This document shows, one piece after another, positions 15,140-23,534 of a stretch of DNA of 64,000 bases; the stretch's first letter is position 1; each line of letters opens with the position of its first letter. A model generated the notes under the pieces. That model did no database searches. It saw only the letters and a list, made by a program, of their open reading frames with translations, and was not told the DNA's origin. The translations under genes and the position numbers were made by a program. Source of the DNA: Oceanospirillaceae bacterium (GTDB taxonomy: Bacteria > Pseudomonadota > Gammaproteobacteria > Pseudomonadales > Oceanobacteraceae); contig PBQA01000013.1 of the NCBI GenBank assembly GCA_002724925.1, positions 186,001 to 250,000 on the forward strand, given 5' to 3'.

Positions 15140-15997
15140 TCAGGGGGTGCGGAAGCGGTGGCGGTGCTTGCTCAGAAAGCGGCCGAACTCAGACAGCTGA
15201 GCGCTGCGTTTCGACGACATTAAGTGCAAGATAACCTTGTTCAGGCCCTGTGAGGACTTGTTGCAGAAGAAAAATGCGTGCTTGCCTTCTTTTCCGAGTG
15301 GCCCAGAAGAAATGGCAGAGAAGCCACATTGCCTGAACAGAACAACCAATGCTTCGGCGCTTTGCGGGTGCATCAGAAACCACCAGTATTTGCTCCTTAT
15401 ACGTTCCAGAGCTTCCTGGCGAATGCCTTCAATAACGACGGTCGCTGGTAACATAGCGTCGCGCTGGCGTGCTCCGGCGTAGCGGATCAGAGGCAGTAGT
15501 TGAGGTAATAGCTCGTGGGAGGTCAGCAGCAAACGGCCGTCCCATTCTCTGTGTGTGGCTGTGAGTGTGCGTGGTATGTCGCGCATCTGCTGATCAAAGA
15601 CTTCTTCGCTTTCGGGGGCTTCAAGCTCCTGATCGTTCAGAGCCGCGTCGCGCAGAGTCTGGGCCTGAGCCATAGTGTCGCCCGCTGGAAGTTCTTTCGC
15701 ACCGGTCAGCCGGGTAATAGAAAGTGGTCGATGCACCTGCTTCTGCACCGCCAGGTGTTCCAGCTCTTTTCCCAAACCTTGCCAACCGTGTGCCTCATCG
15801 ACCAACAGGATACTGGTTTGCATCAGTGCAGCGGACAGGTCGAACCAGGTGTTTGCATCGGTGCTGAGTGGGTTGAGCGGCACGTAGTCGGGCAAGGTCA
15901 TATTCTGGACTGTCTGGGTTGCATACCAGACAGGCGCAAAGCGCACCAGCAGAGAGTTAACTGCCGATTCGATGCGATTGATTAATGTATCCTGCAT
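15140..15997 (-). CDS. Hypothetical protein, 285 residues
   Basis: A soluble protein with no signal peptide. It has a hydrophobic patch around ALMQTSILLVDEAHGWQGLG, which superficially resembles a Walker B/DEAH element but has no Walker A, and a long basic C-terminus (KHRHRFRTP). I do not recognise a family. It is transcribed divergently from the flavodoxin gene, whose ATG is 94 bases away, so they share a promoter region. The length, the ATG and the absence of a competing frame make it a credible gene; no function can be given. Confidence 0.65.
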   Translation of the reverse strand: MQDTLINRIESAVNSLLVRFAPVWYATQTVQNMTLPDYVPLNPLSTDANTWFDLSAALMQTSILLVDEAHGWQGLGKELEHLAVQKQVHRPLSITRLTGAKELPAGDTMAQAQTLRDAALNDQELEAPESEEVFDQQMRDIPRTLTATHREWDGRLLLTSHELLPQLLPLIRYAGARQRDAMLPATVVIEGIRQEALERIRSKYWWFLMHPQSAEALVVLFRQCGFSAISSGPLGKEGKHAFFFCNKSSQGLNKVILHLMSSKRSAQLSEFGRFLSKHRHRFRTP

Positions 15998-16091
15998 AGT
16001 GTTTCACTCAATGCATGCCACTTATATAAGTAAAGCAGACGAAAGTGAGGTCTGCATGAGCTGGTATACTGCGCGTTTTTCAGGAGACGTT

Positions 16092-16544
16092 ATGGCAAAA
16101 GTATATATTCCTGTGGGCACGGTCAGCGGCACGGCAAAAGCCGTTGCAGACGCATGCGCGGTGGCGTTGCGGGTAGAAGGGCATGAGCCTTGCGTTGATG
16201 CTGAAGCGAGTGTTGATGCTTTAAACAGCGGCGACTGGGATGCTGTTCTGGTAGTGACGGCAACCACCGGGCGGGGCGATGTCCCGAGTAACCTGATGCA
16301 CTTTTACACGGCGCTGGAAGAGCAGCGTCCGGCGCTGAATAGTCGGACGTTTGGTGTGATCAGTCTGGGCGACAGCTCCTACGATATGACCTTCTGTCAG
16401 GCCGGCGCTTTGATGGAAGCGCGCCTGAGTGAGCTTCAGGGGCAGGCCCCTGTGCCGCGTGTGACAATAGATGCAACCGAAACTCAGACACCAGACGATG
16501 ATGCTCTGTTCTGGCTGAAAGAGTGGATGGAAAAAGCACTCTGA
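16092..16544 (+). CDS. Flavodoxin
   Basis: A 150-residue flavodoxin-like protein. The phosphate-binding loop is PVGTVSGTAKAVAD, followed by TATTGRGDVPSNL and FGVISLGDSSYD, which contact the FMN ring; it is of the MioC-like short-chain type. It would be a cytoplasmic single-electron carrier; its partner is unknown. The ATG at 16092 is chosen because CAGGAG precedes it by a few bases. An earlier in-frame start at 15972 would overlap the divergent hypothetical gene and add an unrelated 40 residues. Length is normal for the family. Confidence 0.88.
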   Translation: MAKVYIPVGTVSGTAKAVADACAVALRVEGHEPCVDAEASVDALNSGDWDAVLVVTATTGRGDVPSNLMHFYTALEEQRPALNSRTFGVISLGDSSYDMTFCQAGALMEARLSELQGQAPVPRVTIDATETQTPDDDALFWLKEWMEKAL

Positions 16545-16586
16545 TGAGCGCGCTCGCAACGCCATAGCGTTACGAGCGTATTAGCC

Positions 16587-17330
16587 TCAGAAGCGAATCG
16601 CGACCGAGAGTTGAGTCTGGTGGTTCAGCTCTTCGGCACCTTCAGGAGGGCGGCTGTCCCAGCGCGTTTGCCACTGCCAGCTGAGGTCTGTATTGCTGGC
16701 CAGCGGCAGACGCATTTTAAAGCGTGCCAGGGCGCGGACGTCATCTGTGTCATCAATGGATGGCTGTAAGTACACGGTGCCCAGTATGTGGCTGTACCCA
16801 AGCGGTGTCTCACCGTGTGTGTATAGATTAAGGCGTGTGAGTTGAGCTTCTTCGTTGCCAGTGCCGTTGTCTTCTTTGATTGATTCATGAAAAGCGCCGA
16901 CGCCCTGGCGAATCAGCTGGTCTTCTTTCCAGAATTTCTGAAAACGCACGCCAGCACCGGCGAGAAAACGATATTGAAGCTCAGCAAAAGGATCGCGTTC
17001 ATACTGTAGGAAGGTCTCCTGACCAACCGTCGCACGGAAGTTATGCACGTAACGCAGGTGAGCAAAGGTGTTGTCACTGGTACGTTCGTCGTTCACAGAT
17101 TCATACGTCCTGGTGTACCAGCCAAATGCACGATGCTCTGCATTTTGCCAGCTGGTGTTCAGCCCGAGATTCCATTCCCGTTCTTTGGTGTTTCCTGATT
17201 GCGCATCCAGCCCGACAGTGGCACTGCTTTGCCAGCCATCAGCATCAGCGGCGCGGCGTTTCTCTTCAATATTGGTGATTGCAAAAGTCTGGAGCGGGAT
17301 CAGGGTCAGCACGAGAAGCGGACGAAACAT
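16587..17330 (-). CDS. DUF481 family outer-membrane protein
   Basis: A 247-residue protein with a signal peptide (ends TFA) and many amphipathic strands: GWQSSATVGLDAQSGNT, LNTSWQNAEHRAFGWYTRTY, and a C-terminal LSVAIRF ending in Phe as expected for an outer-membrane barrel. This matches the DUF481 (YdiY-like) family, a likely outer-membrane barrel of unknown function, often salt- or acid-induced. It stands convergent to the flavodoxin gene. Confidence 0.8.
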   Translation of the reverse strand: MFRPLLVLTLIPLQTFAITNIEEKRRAADADGWQSSATVGLDAQSGNTKEREWNLGLNTSWQNAEHRAFGWYTRTYESVNDERTSDNTFAHLRYVHNFRATVGQETFLQYERDPFAELQYRFLAGAGVRFQKFWKEDQLIRQGVGAFHESIKEDNGTGNEEAQLTRLNLYTHGETPLGYSHILGTVYLQPSIDDTDDVRALARFKMRLPLASNTDLSWQWQTRWDSRPPEGAEELNHQTQLSVAIRF

Positions 17331-17383
17331 ACGTTACGGGTCTCCGTTAAAAATTGGAGAGCCAGTGTATCATCCCTGTTGAA

Positions 17384-17851
17384 TTATGAAGCTTTTTGCT
17401 GAGGTGTGGCAGAATCCAGGTTGCTGAACAGGGTGTGCAGTTGATGAACCTGCTTACGCTGGCTGTAGGTTGCGCCGGGTTCCTGTGTTTGCTGATAGGC
17501 CTTGTCTATGATGGCTTTGGCATCCACAACGCCAGCATCATCGCTGTTCAGTCGAGCAGTGTGAATCAGGCTCAGCGCCTGAATGCCCTGATTATCAATC
17601 AGACCGTATTCCTGCAGGCGGTTCTGGAACTGTCCGAGTTGTTCTGGAGCCAGCGCATGGATGTCAAACTCCATGGCAACAGCACTCATCATCACCGCAC
17701 GGTCAGAGACGGTGTATAACGCGGGAGAGGAGTCATCAGTTTTTGTTTCTGCGCGTTCAGAGACAGCCGAAGGCGCCTGAGTCTGCTGGCTTTGCAGGTC
17801 AGAGCTGGTGGGCTGGTTTTGAAGGTAGTTCGTTAGCGCGTTAAGCAGCAT
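17384..17851 (-). CDS. Hypothetical protein, 155 residues
   Basis: A soluble protein in two parts: a Ser/Gln/Thr-rich, probably disordered N-terminal 45 residues (QPTSSDLQSQQTQAPSA), then a helical region (MEFDIHALAPEQLGQFQNRL, GIQALSLIHTARLN). No signal peptide or membrane segment, and I do not recognise a family. The ATG at 17851 is preceded by an AGGAG-like site. About 210 bases upstream lies the oppositely oriented TetR gene, so the two could share regulation. Function unknown. Confidence 0.6.
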   Translation of the reverse strand: MLLNALTNYLQNQPTSSDLQSQQTQAPSAVSERAETKTDDSSPALYTVSDRAVMMSAVAMEFDIHALAPEQLGQFQNRLQEYGLIDNQGIQALSLIHTARLNSDDAGVVDAKAIIDKAYQQTQEPGATYSQRKQVHQLHTLFSNLDSATPQQKAS

Positions 17852-18064
17852 GATAATTCTCCTTTTCTATCAGGAGGTAGCATGGGCTATGCCAATAATG
17901 TAAGTGTTTGATAATAAGGTGTTTTTTCTTTCTTTAGGGGGCTGTGGTCGGAGCTGTTTGTCGAAGATTGCCGCTAATGACGGAAATTTAGCGCATGTCT
18001 TGCCGCTCTGGCGCTTCATTCGCTTCGGGGATTTCCCCATAATAGACCCCAGAGAGGGACAATA

Positions 18065-18775
18065 ATGAATAATAATAATGACCGCCGCCCTGACCAAGAA
18101 GGGAAGGCCGAGCTTAAATACCGGGGGCGACGAACCAGTCGCGAGAAAAGTGAACAGCGACGTCGGCAGATTCTTGAAGCGACGATGCGCATCATTGTCC
18201 GCGATGGTGTCAGGGGGGTCAGGCACAGAGCCGTGGCCGCTGAAGCTGAAGTGCCACTGGCAGCAACCACCTACTACTTCAAAGATATTCATGAGTTAAT
18301 CGCGGATGCCTTTACTCTGTACACCGAGTGGGCGCTCGCTTACGTGCAGAAGTTTGCATCGGAGTTCCGTGATACTGCGCGCGATATTCGTGGATACGAT
18401 ATGACCGACCCACGCCAGCAGCTGGAAGCGATTGAGCGACTGGTAACCAGCCTGAGTGGTTTTTCGAGAGGCAAGCTGGCAGAAGATACGCGCATGCTGA
18501 TCAGCGAGCAGGCGTTCCGTTACGAGGTATTTGTTGAGGATCGTGTGCGTCGCCTTGCACTGATGCATCGCAAGGCCCTGACGGATGCCGTCCGCGAAAT
18601 TACCATGTTAATGGGGTCGCAGATGGTGGAAGAGGACACCGCCATCGTGATGGCTATCCTGCATTCTGTCGAGTACCAGTTATTACTCGATGAGGGGGAC
18701 AGTGATGCACCAGAGAGAATTCTCCGGCGCTATCTGAGTATGCTGCTGCCAATGTTGGTGCAGCCGGAGCTCTGA
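18065..18775 (+). CDS. TetR family transcriptional regulator
   Basis: A 236-residue regulator. After a basic N-terminal extension of about 25 residues comes the TetR DNA-binding domain: RRRQILEATMRIIVRDGVRG, VRHRAVAAEAEVPLAATTYYF and KDIHELIADAF. The rest is an all-helical ligand and dimer domain with no recognisable ligand class. Targets are unknown; the divergent hypothetical gene at 17384-17851 and the gene's own promoter are the obvious candidates. The ATG follows a GAGAGGGAC ribosome-binding site. The Asn-run at the very start (MNNNND) is odd but harmless. Confidence 0.88.
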   Translation: MNNNNDRRPDQEGKAELKYRGRRTSREKSEQRRRQILEATMRIIVRDGVRGVRHRAVAAEAEVPLAATTYYFKDIHELIADAFTLYTEWALAYVQKFASEFRDTARDIRGYDMTDPRQQLEAIERLVTSLSGFSRGKLAEDTRMLISEQAFRYEVFVEDRVRRLALMHRKALTDAVREITMLMGSQMVEEDTAIVMAILHSVEYQLLLDEGDSDAPERILRRYLSMLLPMLVQPEL

Positions 18776-18795
18776 TCTTTCAGAGCCCTAAGTCG

Positions 18796-19038
18796 TTAAG
18801 GTACCCGGTACCCCGCGCGACCGAGTACTGCCATAAGCATGTTCATTTCAACGTTGCTGAATGGTCGTACGTGGGAGCAGTGTTCACACATCACAGTGCT
18901 GGTGCTCTTCAGAGTCTCCAGACTGACTTCCGTTTCTTTGTCGCAGTGATCACAACCAACAGGAATCAGCACACGTTCCGAAAGGATAGTGCTGATATCG
19001 TTATTGTTGTCTGCAGTCACTCGCATCGCTTGAGTCAT
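18796..19038 (-). CDS. Small protein with paired CxxC motifs (zinc-ribbon-like)
   Basis: An 80-residue protein with CDHC and CEHC about 25 residues apart (GCDHCDKETEVSLE, VMCEHCSHVRPFS), which could bind one zinc ion. The ATG at 19038 has AAGGGCG upstream; longer in-frame starts to 19209 are rejected because they cross non-coding-looking sequence. It is convergent with the TetR gene. No named family recognised; a DNA, RNA or protein-binding adaptor is possible but unproven. Confidence 0.6.
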   Translation of the reverse strand: MTQAMRVTADNNNDISTILSERVLIPVGCDHCDKETEVSLETLKSTSTVMCEHCSHVRPFSNVEMNMLMAVLGRAGYRVP

Positions 19039-19222
19039 GGTTCGCCCTTTATTGATTTCGTTTTCTGAACGTACTTTCAGATTAGCAGCTACTCCCTGGC
19101 TTCCGGTGTCCGCCATGTCATTTATGGTGAACAATTGTAAACCCCATACCGTCGGCATTTCGCTGCGATTAAATAGAGTGTAGTAGCAATGTAAGAACTC
19201 GCCACACAATGTTACACAAAAG

Positions 19223-20338
19223 TCAGGTCGACGTTGAAACTCTGGCGGTGATTTTATCGGCCAGCGCCAGAGAACTGGTTAAACCCGGACTCTCTATCCC
19301 AAGTAAATGCAGTAATGGCGCGGTTTCCATTCGATTGTCACGAAATATGACAAAATCCTGCGCAGATTCGCCCGGGCCGCTGAGTTTTGGGCGAATGCCC
19401 GCGTAATCGGGATGTAACTGAGAAACGTCAACATTTGGAAAATAGGACGAAATAGCGTGGTAGAACTTGGTTTTCAGCTCCTCTGAGACTGCGTAGTGCC
19501 TGTTATGACCAACAAGATACTCGGTGTCAGGACCAAACCGCACCTGACCTCCCAGATCGAGAGTGGCGTGTATGCCGAGGCCTGCAAGGTCTTTTTCGGG
19601 GAGAGGGTAGATAAGGTGACGGAACGGCGACTTACCCTGGTATGAGAAGTAATGGCCCCGGCAATAATGGAGTGTTGGTAGAGTTGATGTGTCCGTCCCT
19701 GAGCGGGCTGCAACGTCATGTGAGTGAAGTCCGGCAGCGTTTATTAAGTGCTCAGTGGTGACTCTGTAGTCACCGTCACTGGTCTGCAAGGTGATGTGCC
19801 AGAGGCCGTTGTCAGCTTCGCCTTTCAGGTAGCGGGTCTGCTTCATAAGCAGGGCGCCCTGACGCTCTGCCTCTTGTGCGAGGCGCTGCATGTAAATGTG
19901 GCTATCAATAATACCGGTTTCGGGCGAGAACAGTGCCGCCTCAGCGCGGACATCGGGCTCACGCTCCTGAATCTCGTGGCGTGTCAGACGCTCTATCGGG
20001 ATGTTAAGCATCCTCGCTTTCTGTTCCAGCCGATCAAGCTCAGGGTGGTCGCTTGAAGGGGCGACAATCAGTTTGCCGATTTTCCGATAGGGTACGTCGT
20101 GGTGTTCGCAGAAATCATAAAGGCGTTCCCGCCCTTCAATACAAAGTGATTCTTTCAGAGACCCGGGAGGGTAGTAGAGACCTGCGTGAATGACTTCGCT
20201 GTTTCGACTGCTGGTTTCGCTACCAAACAGGTCATGCTGTTCGACGAGTAATACTGAACGGGTGCCAGACAGCGCGCGTGCGCACGCCAGGCCGATCACC
20301 CCGCCGCCAATGATGGTTACGTCAAAGTCGGCGGGCAT
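19223..20338 (-). CDS. FAD-dependent oxidoreductase, L-2-hydroxyglutarate oxidase family
   Basis: A 371-residue enzyme. The N-terminal FAD site is IIGGGVIGLACARAL; the substrate-domain motif SSRNSEVIHAGLYYPPGSLK is the hallmark of the L2HGDH/LhgO group within the DAO superfamily, and the C-terminal GIESPGLTSSLALA closes the FAD fold. Relatives oxidise L-2-hydroxyglutarate to 2-oxoglutarate and pass electrons to the membrane quinone pool; other 2-hydroxy acids remain possible. It is preceded three bases away by the solute-binding protein gene on the same strand, so the two are probably co-transcribed. Confidence 0.85.
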   Translation of the reverse strand: MPADFDVTIIGGGVIGLACARALSGTRSVLLVEQHDLFGSETSSRNSEVIHAGLYYPPGSLKESLCIEGRERLYDFCEHHDVPYRKIGKLIVAPSSDHPELDRLEQKARMLNIPIERLTRHEIQEREPDVRAEAALFSPETGIIDSHIYMQRLAQEAERQGALLMKQTRYLKGEADNGLWHITLQTSDGDYRVTTEHLINAAGLHSHDVAARSGTDTSTLPTLHYCRGHYFSYQGKSPFRHLIYPLPEKDLAGLGIHATLDLGGQVRFGPDTEYLVGHNRHYAVSEELKTKFYHAISSYFPNVDVSQLHPDYAGIRPKLSGPGESAQDFVIFRDNRMETAPLLHLLGIESPGLTSSLALADKITARVSTST

Positions 20339-20341
20339 GGC

Positions 20342-21343
20342 TCAGAAAAGAAGATCAGTAGCGCACTCGTGGTGCATTGGATTCGCACGGCAGCGGAGTT
20401 TCTTCATCAGTTTCATCATTTGCGTGTCGTATACGCCCTGTGCCGCCAGCTCATCGCGGATACCGGCAAGCATATCGAGGTATCCGAGTTCCTGCTCGTC
20501 CGGGAGGTCGATCCAGTAATTCTCAGGAATTCCACGCTCTGCTGTCAGGATATGTTCCATGCCCAGATCGAAGTTATCGGCGAAAAATTCGCGTGATGAC
20601 TGACCGAAGCCTTCAGGCAGGCGATCTTTGTAAGTGATCAGCTGGAAGTTCATTTGTGCAAAAGAGAATCGATAGATGCCGCCAGCCTCTCCGAGCCCCT
20701 TGTACATTTCGAACGGCTCGTAGGCGACTGCCGGTGCATAAGCGATATCTACGTCACCATTATTAAAGCGTGGTGCGAAGGTGGCTACCGTGGCCGGTAC
20801 CATCGTTGCTCCAATGTGCTCAACGACTTTTTTCGAGGCGAGATCGTAATCCAGTGTCGCGACTTTGCGGCCAGCGGCGGCTTCAACTGAGTCGATTGCA
20901 CGGTCACGAACGAAAACGTAAACCGAGCCCCCCGGAATAATGCCCGAAACTTCGTAGCGGCCATCGACCATGTATTTGGCGGCCTGAGGGCGGGCCAGCA
21001 TGTTGATCAGCTCACGCAGCTGCTGGTAACTGGTCAGGCCACCAACGGCTTCAAGGCTGCCTGTGAACACATTGAACGGACGGATACGCGTGCCGGTAAT
21101 CAGTGAGCCGTCGCAGACACCCGACTGAAAATCTGCCAATGCGACCGCTTCGTTGGTATAGGCTTTCAGTTCAGCTTCGACGCCCCATTCCAGCGCCGCA
21201 GTGCGAAAGTCCTGCATCCGGGTAAATATAGGGCCGTTGGCACCTACCGGATCAAAAATACAAAACGTTTTCTGTGGAAGCTCCTTTCCCTCCGCAGCGA
21301 AGGCAAAACTGAACAACGTCAGTGCGACTGCGATCAAGCGCAT
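20342..21343 (-). CDS. Putative periplasmic solute-binding protein (AdeT-like)
   Basis: A 333-residue protein with a signal peptide (ends AFAAEG) and the features of an AdeT1/2-type putative solute-binding protein: FCIFDPVGANGPIF, DFQSGVCDGSLITGTRIRPF and ADNFDLGMEHI. The fold should be like TRAP-type DctP binding proteins. No transporter membrane subunits are adjacent. The downstream partner gene encodes a 2-hydroxy-acid oxidase, hinting at an organic-acid ligand, but that is inference. The family name is from memory of its pattern. Confidence 0.65.
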   Translation of the reverse strand: MRLIAVALTLFSFAFAAEGKELPQKTFCIFDPVGANGPIFTRMQDFRTAALEWGVEAELKAYTNEAVALADFQSGVCDGSLITGTRIRPFNVFTGSLEAVGGLTSYQQLRELINMLARPQAAKYMVDGRYEVSGIIPGGSVYVFVRDRAIDSVEAAAGRKVATLDYDLASKKVVEHIGATMVPATVATFAPRFNNGDVDIAYAPAVAYEPFEMYKGLGEAGGIYRFSFAQMNFQLITYKDRLPEGFGQSSREFFADNFDLGMEHILTAERGIPENYWIDLPDEQELGYLDMLAGIRDELAAQGVYDTQMMKLMKKLRCRANPMHHECATDLLF

Positions 21344-21559
21344 TTTAGTATCCCCAATGATTTTATTGTTATATCGAACTGCCGGTTTTCACGGATGTTC
21401 AGTGAGCCGGGCAGAGCTGTGTGATTGATGCGGCCAATGATACGCATATCTGCGGGGCAAAAAAAAGGCCTGATGCCGCCAACCCTGTGCGCCTGAGCTG
21501 CATTACTGGCGTAGTTTAAGTACCATTGGGCCCAATTTCATTTTTGTCGGGATTGCCGG

Positions 21560-21760
21560 ATGGACACAGCGTTACTTGAACAGATTGGTATGACCCTGGG
21601 TGTGGGCGGGCTGATTGCGTTTATGTTTTTTATCATTTTTGACCTGGGTAAGCGTTCAGGGGCAGGTAAGTTCGGCACCATGATCCTCCTTCTGGGGCTG
21701 GGTGTTGGCATGGCGGGGTACCTCATTAAGGTGATTCTGCAGTACGTACTTGAGATCTGA
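21560..21760 (+). CDS. DUF2788 family small membrane protein
   Basis: A 66-residue protein with two hydrophobic helices (LGVGGLIAFMFFIIFDLGK and FGTMILLLGLGVGMAGYLIK) joined by a basic loop KRSGAGKF. This is the DUF2788 pattern common in Pseudomonas and relatives. It is an inner-membrane hairpin of unknown function. It sits alone between the divergent solute-binding protein gene and the 21.9-kb gene. Confidence 0.8.
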   Translation: MDTALLEQIGMTLGVGGLIAFMFFIIFDLGKRSGAGKFGTMILLLGLGVGMAGYLIKVILQYVLEI

Positions 21761-21810
21761 CGCGCCGGCTTGATTCGTCTGTGGCTGAAATTATCCAGCC
21801 TTGCCTGAAG

Positions 21811-21825
21811 TGGCACAGTCCTTGT
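21811..21825 (+). promoter_or_regulatory. Possible sigma-54 promoter (-12 element imperfect)
   Basis: TGGCAC-AGTCC-TTGT has a perfect -24 element and correct spacing, but GT replaces the usually invariant GC at -12. It lies about 58 bases before the ATG of the next gene. Weak on its own; a better sigma-54 site lies 1.7 kb downstream. Confidence 0.3.
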
Positions 21826-21883
21826 AACGCTTATGTATCACTACATATGCAAGGGAACTACTTTCCCTGCAGGAGCCACGAGA

Positions 21884-22384
21884 ATGACCGCATACAGCGC
21901 GACTCTGCCGGGAGCAGACAACGGACTCACAGAAACCGCGACCCCCGGAGCGATTTCTGAACGCACACTAAAAGGTCGGCCGGTCTCGGTGTTGCAGTAC
22001 CCAGGCGCCAAAACAGTGCAGTGCGTAGAAGAACAGGTGTCAGATTTACTTCCTCTGGCACTGCACGCACTGAGTCGCTACCCCGAATATGAATCCAGCC
22101 CTCTGTTCATGCTGCATTGTGATTTTGCTGATAAAAAAGCCAATGATGATGCACAACTGACTCATTTTCTGCAGCAGCACGAGGGTGAACGCCTGATCTG
22201 GATGCCTGTTGCCGCGAATGCCAGTTTATTGATCAGTGCTCTGAAACAGGTGTTACCGTCGAAGTCTGACAGCCGACTCAGGGACATGACTCTTCTCTAT
22301 GTCGGCGATGCAGGACTGAGGGAAGTGCTGCAGCAGCTGGCTGAGAAGTGCGGAATGAAGTTCTGCTTTCAGGCGTTTTATTGA
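21884..22384 (+). CDS. Hypothetical protein, 166 residues
   Basis: A soluble protein with no signal peptide. A central stretch (LFMLHCDFADKKANDDAQLT, then GERLIWMPVAANASLLIS) and a C-terminal VGDAGLREVLQQLAEKCG give an alternating strand-helix texture. No family recognised. The ATG at 21884 is chosen because CAGGAG lies just upstream. An imperfect palindrome (AAGGGAACTACTTTCCCT) just before the ribosome-binding site could form a short hairpin in the leader. Function unknown. Confidence 0.6.
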   Translation: MTAYSATLPGADNGLTETATPGAISERTLKGRPVSVLQYPGAKTVQCVEEQVSDLLPLALHALSRYPEYESSPLFMLHCDFADKKANDDAQLTHFLQQHEGERLIWMPVAANASLLISALKQVLPSKSDSRLRDMTLLYVGDAGLREVLQQLAEKCGMKFCFQAFY

Positions 22385-22426
22385 TCTGCGTCCGTCCACC
22401 AAGCCATACCTTACTTCTTACATAGT

Positions 22427-22443
22427 GTGAAAACTATTTTCAC
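22427..22443 (+). promoter_or_regulatory. Perfect palindrome upstream of the DUF4404 gene
   Basis: GTGAAAACTATTTTCAC is a perfect 7+3+7 inverted repeat in the 128-base spacer before the DUF4404 gene. Size and symmetry suit a dimeric repressor's operator; no T-run follows, so it is not a terminator. Confidence 0.45.
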
Positions 22444-22512
22444 GGAGTAGACTGGAACTGAGACATGCGGAAATTATCAAAGCATTGTCACTTCCAGTTA
22501 AAGGAGAAGGTT

Positions 22513-22770
22513 ATGGTTAAACAGGTTCTCAACGAGCAACTCGAATCCCTTCATCGTACCCTCAAGGAAAGCCCCGAACTTGACTCTGAAACCCACGATC
22601 TGCTGCTCAAAATCGCTGATGACATCGCAAAGCTGGAGGGCAATGAAGCAGGCTCACCTGAATTGAGCGATGCGGTGCAGGAGCAGGTCATCCGCTTTGA
22701 GCATGAACATCCTGCGATCTCGGCTATACTTCGGCAACTTACCGACACTCTGGGACGCATTGGCGTCTGA
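22513..22770 (+). CDS. DUF4404 family protein
   Basis: An 85-residue helical protein. LNEQLESLHRTLKESPELD, LLLKIADDIAKLE and FEHEHPAISAILRQLTDTLGRIGV follow the DUF4404 pattern, a small uncharacterised family of gammaproteobacteria. The ATG at 22513 has AAGGAGAAGG just upstream, so the longer frame from 22465 is rejected. Twelve bases separate it from the CBS-domain gene, so the two are likely co-transcribed. Confidence 0.75.
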   Translation: MVKQVLNEQLESLHRTLKESPELDSETHDLLLKIADDIAKLEGNEAGSPELSDAVQEQVIRFEHEHPAISAILRQLTDTLGRIGV

Positions 22771-22782
22771 GGAGCACTCCTG

Positions 22783-23217
22783 ATGCGTCATATGCCGACC
22801 ATTACCGAACTCATGACGGCGTTTCCTGCCCATGTTGATGAAAACACGAGTCTTGCGGAAGCGGCCCGCGTGATGGAAGTTCATCATTGTCATCACGTCC
22901 CTGTCATGAATCACCATGAAGTCACGGGGCTTCTTACGTGGGCTGATATTGAACTCGCACGAAGCCCTGGGCACCCTGCCAGTGATATCAGCGAACTGAC
23001 GGCCGTGGATATGTGCCGCCGGGAAATCCCAGCCATCGATCTCCATACTCGCCTCGATGTCGTTCTTGATCAGATGGTCGCTGATGATTTTGATGCGGTA
23101 CTTATCATGAAGGGTGACCGTCTTGCAGGGATATTCAGTCTGGAAGATGCTGCGAAAGGCTTTTCGGCCTGGTTAAAGAAAACTTATTTACCTACCGATG
23201 ACCCGGGGTGCGCCTGA
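22783..23217 (+). CDS. Tandem CBS domain protein
   Basis: A 144-residue protein made of two CBS domains: residues 5-57 (ELMTAFPAHVDENTSLAEAA, HHVPVMNHHEVTGLLTWADI) and about 75-130 (MCRREIPAIDLHTRLDVVLD, FDAVLIMKGDRLAGIFSLED). Such pairs bind adenine nucleotides and sense energy or ionic state. No catalytic domain is attached. Histidines are unusually dense (VHHCHHVPVMNHHE), which might bind metal. GAGGAG lies just before the ATG. Confidence 0.85.
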   Translation: MRHMPTITELMTAFPAHVDENTSLAEAARVMEVHHCHHVPVMNHHEVTGLLTWADIELARSPGHPASDISELTAVDMCRREIPAIDLHTRLDVVLDQMVADDFDAVLIMKGDRLAGIFSLEDAAKGFSAWLKKTYLPTDDPGCA

Positions 23218-23489
23218 CAGGTGTCCGGCTGAATAAAAAAATTTTCTGCATTAAAAAAGGGCGTTAAGCGCTTGCTCTGCATCTGGATGAAGCAGTAATC
23301 GTCCGGGTGCCACAAGCGCTTGATGGAATAGGTGGTTGTCGTGTTTTTTTTCTTATTGTCACATTACTGAAAAAATTCTTTCATCATCAACAAGTTAGGC
23401 TGCAGCACCGGCTATCGCAATGCTGCAGCTCGTGGTTATGAGGGTGTATTTTCGCGCCTTTTACCAAATTTTATTCGGCCCGATTAAGC
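23218..23489. other. Gene-free stretch with paired palindromes (possible activator sites)
   Basis: No gene is seen in this AT-rich spacer. It holds two copies of the palindrome AAGCGCTT (23266-23273 and 23314-23321) and two of GCTGCAGC (23399-23406 and 23422-23429, centres 23 bp apart, about two helical turns). The second pair would sit about 90-113 bases upstream of the start set by the sigma-54 promoter, where enhancer-binding proteins usually bind. Confidence 0.4.
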
Positions 23490-23504
23490 TGGTACGGGTT
23501 TTGC
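23490..23504 (+). promoter_or_regulatory. Sigma-54 (-24/-12) promoter
   Basis: TGGTACGGGTTTTGC matches TGGCAC-N5-TTGC with one mismatch, and keeps the invariant GG and GC ten bases apart. It lies 30 bases before the ATG of the GAF-Fis gene, leaving a short leader with AGGAGGA as ribosome-binding site. Confidence 0.7.
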
Positions 23505-23534
23505 GACAGCATAAGCATTCAGGAGGAGCAGCCT

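Noticed and set aside
15140-15997. DEAH-type ATPase, from the VDEAHG string
   Set aside because: No Walker A motif or other helicase motifs are present.
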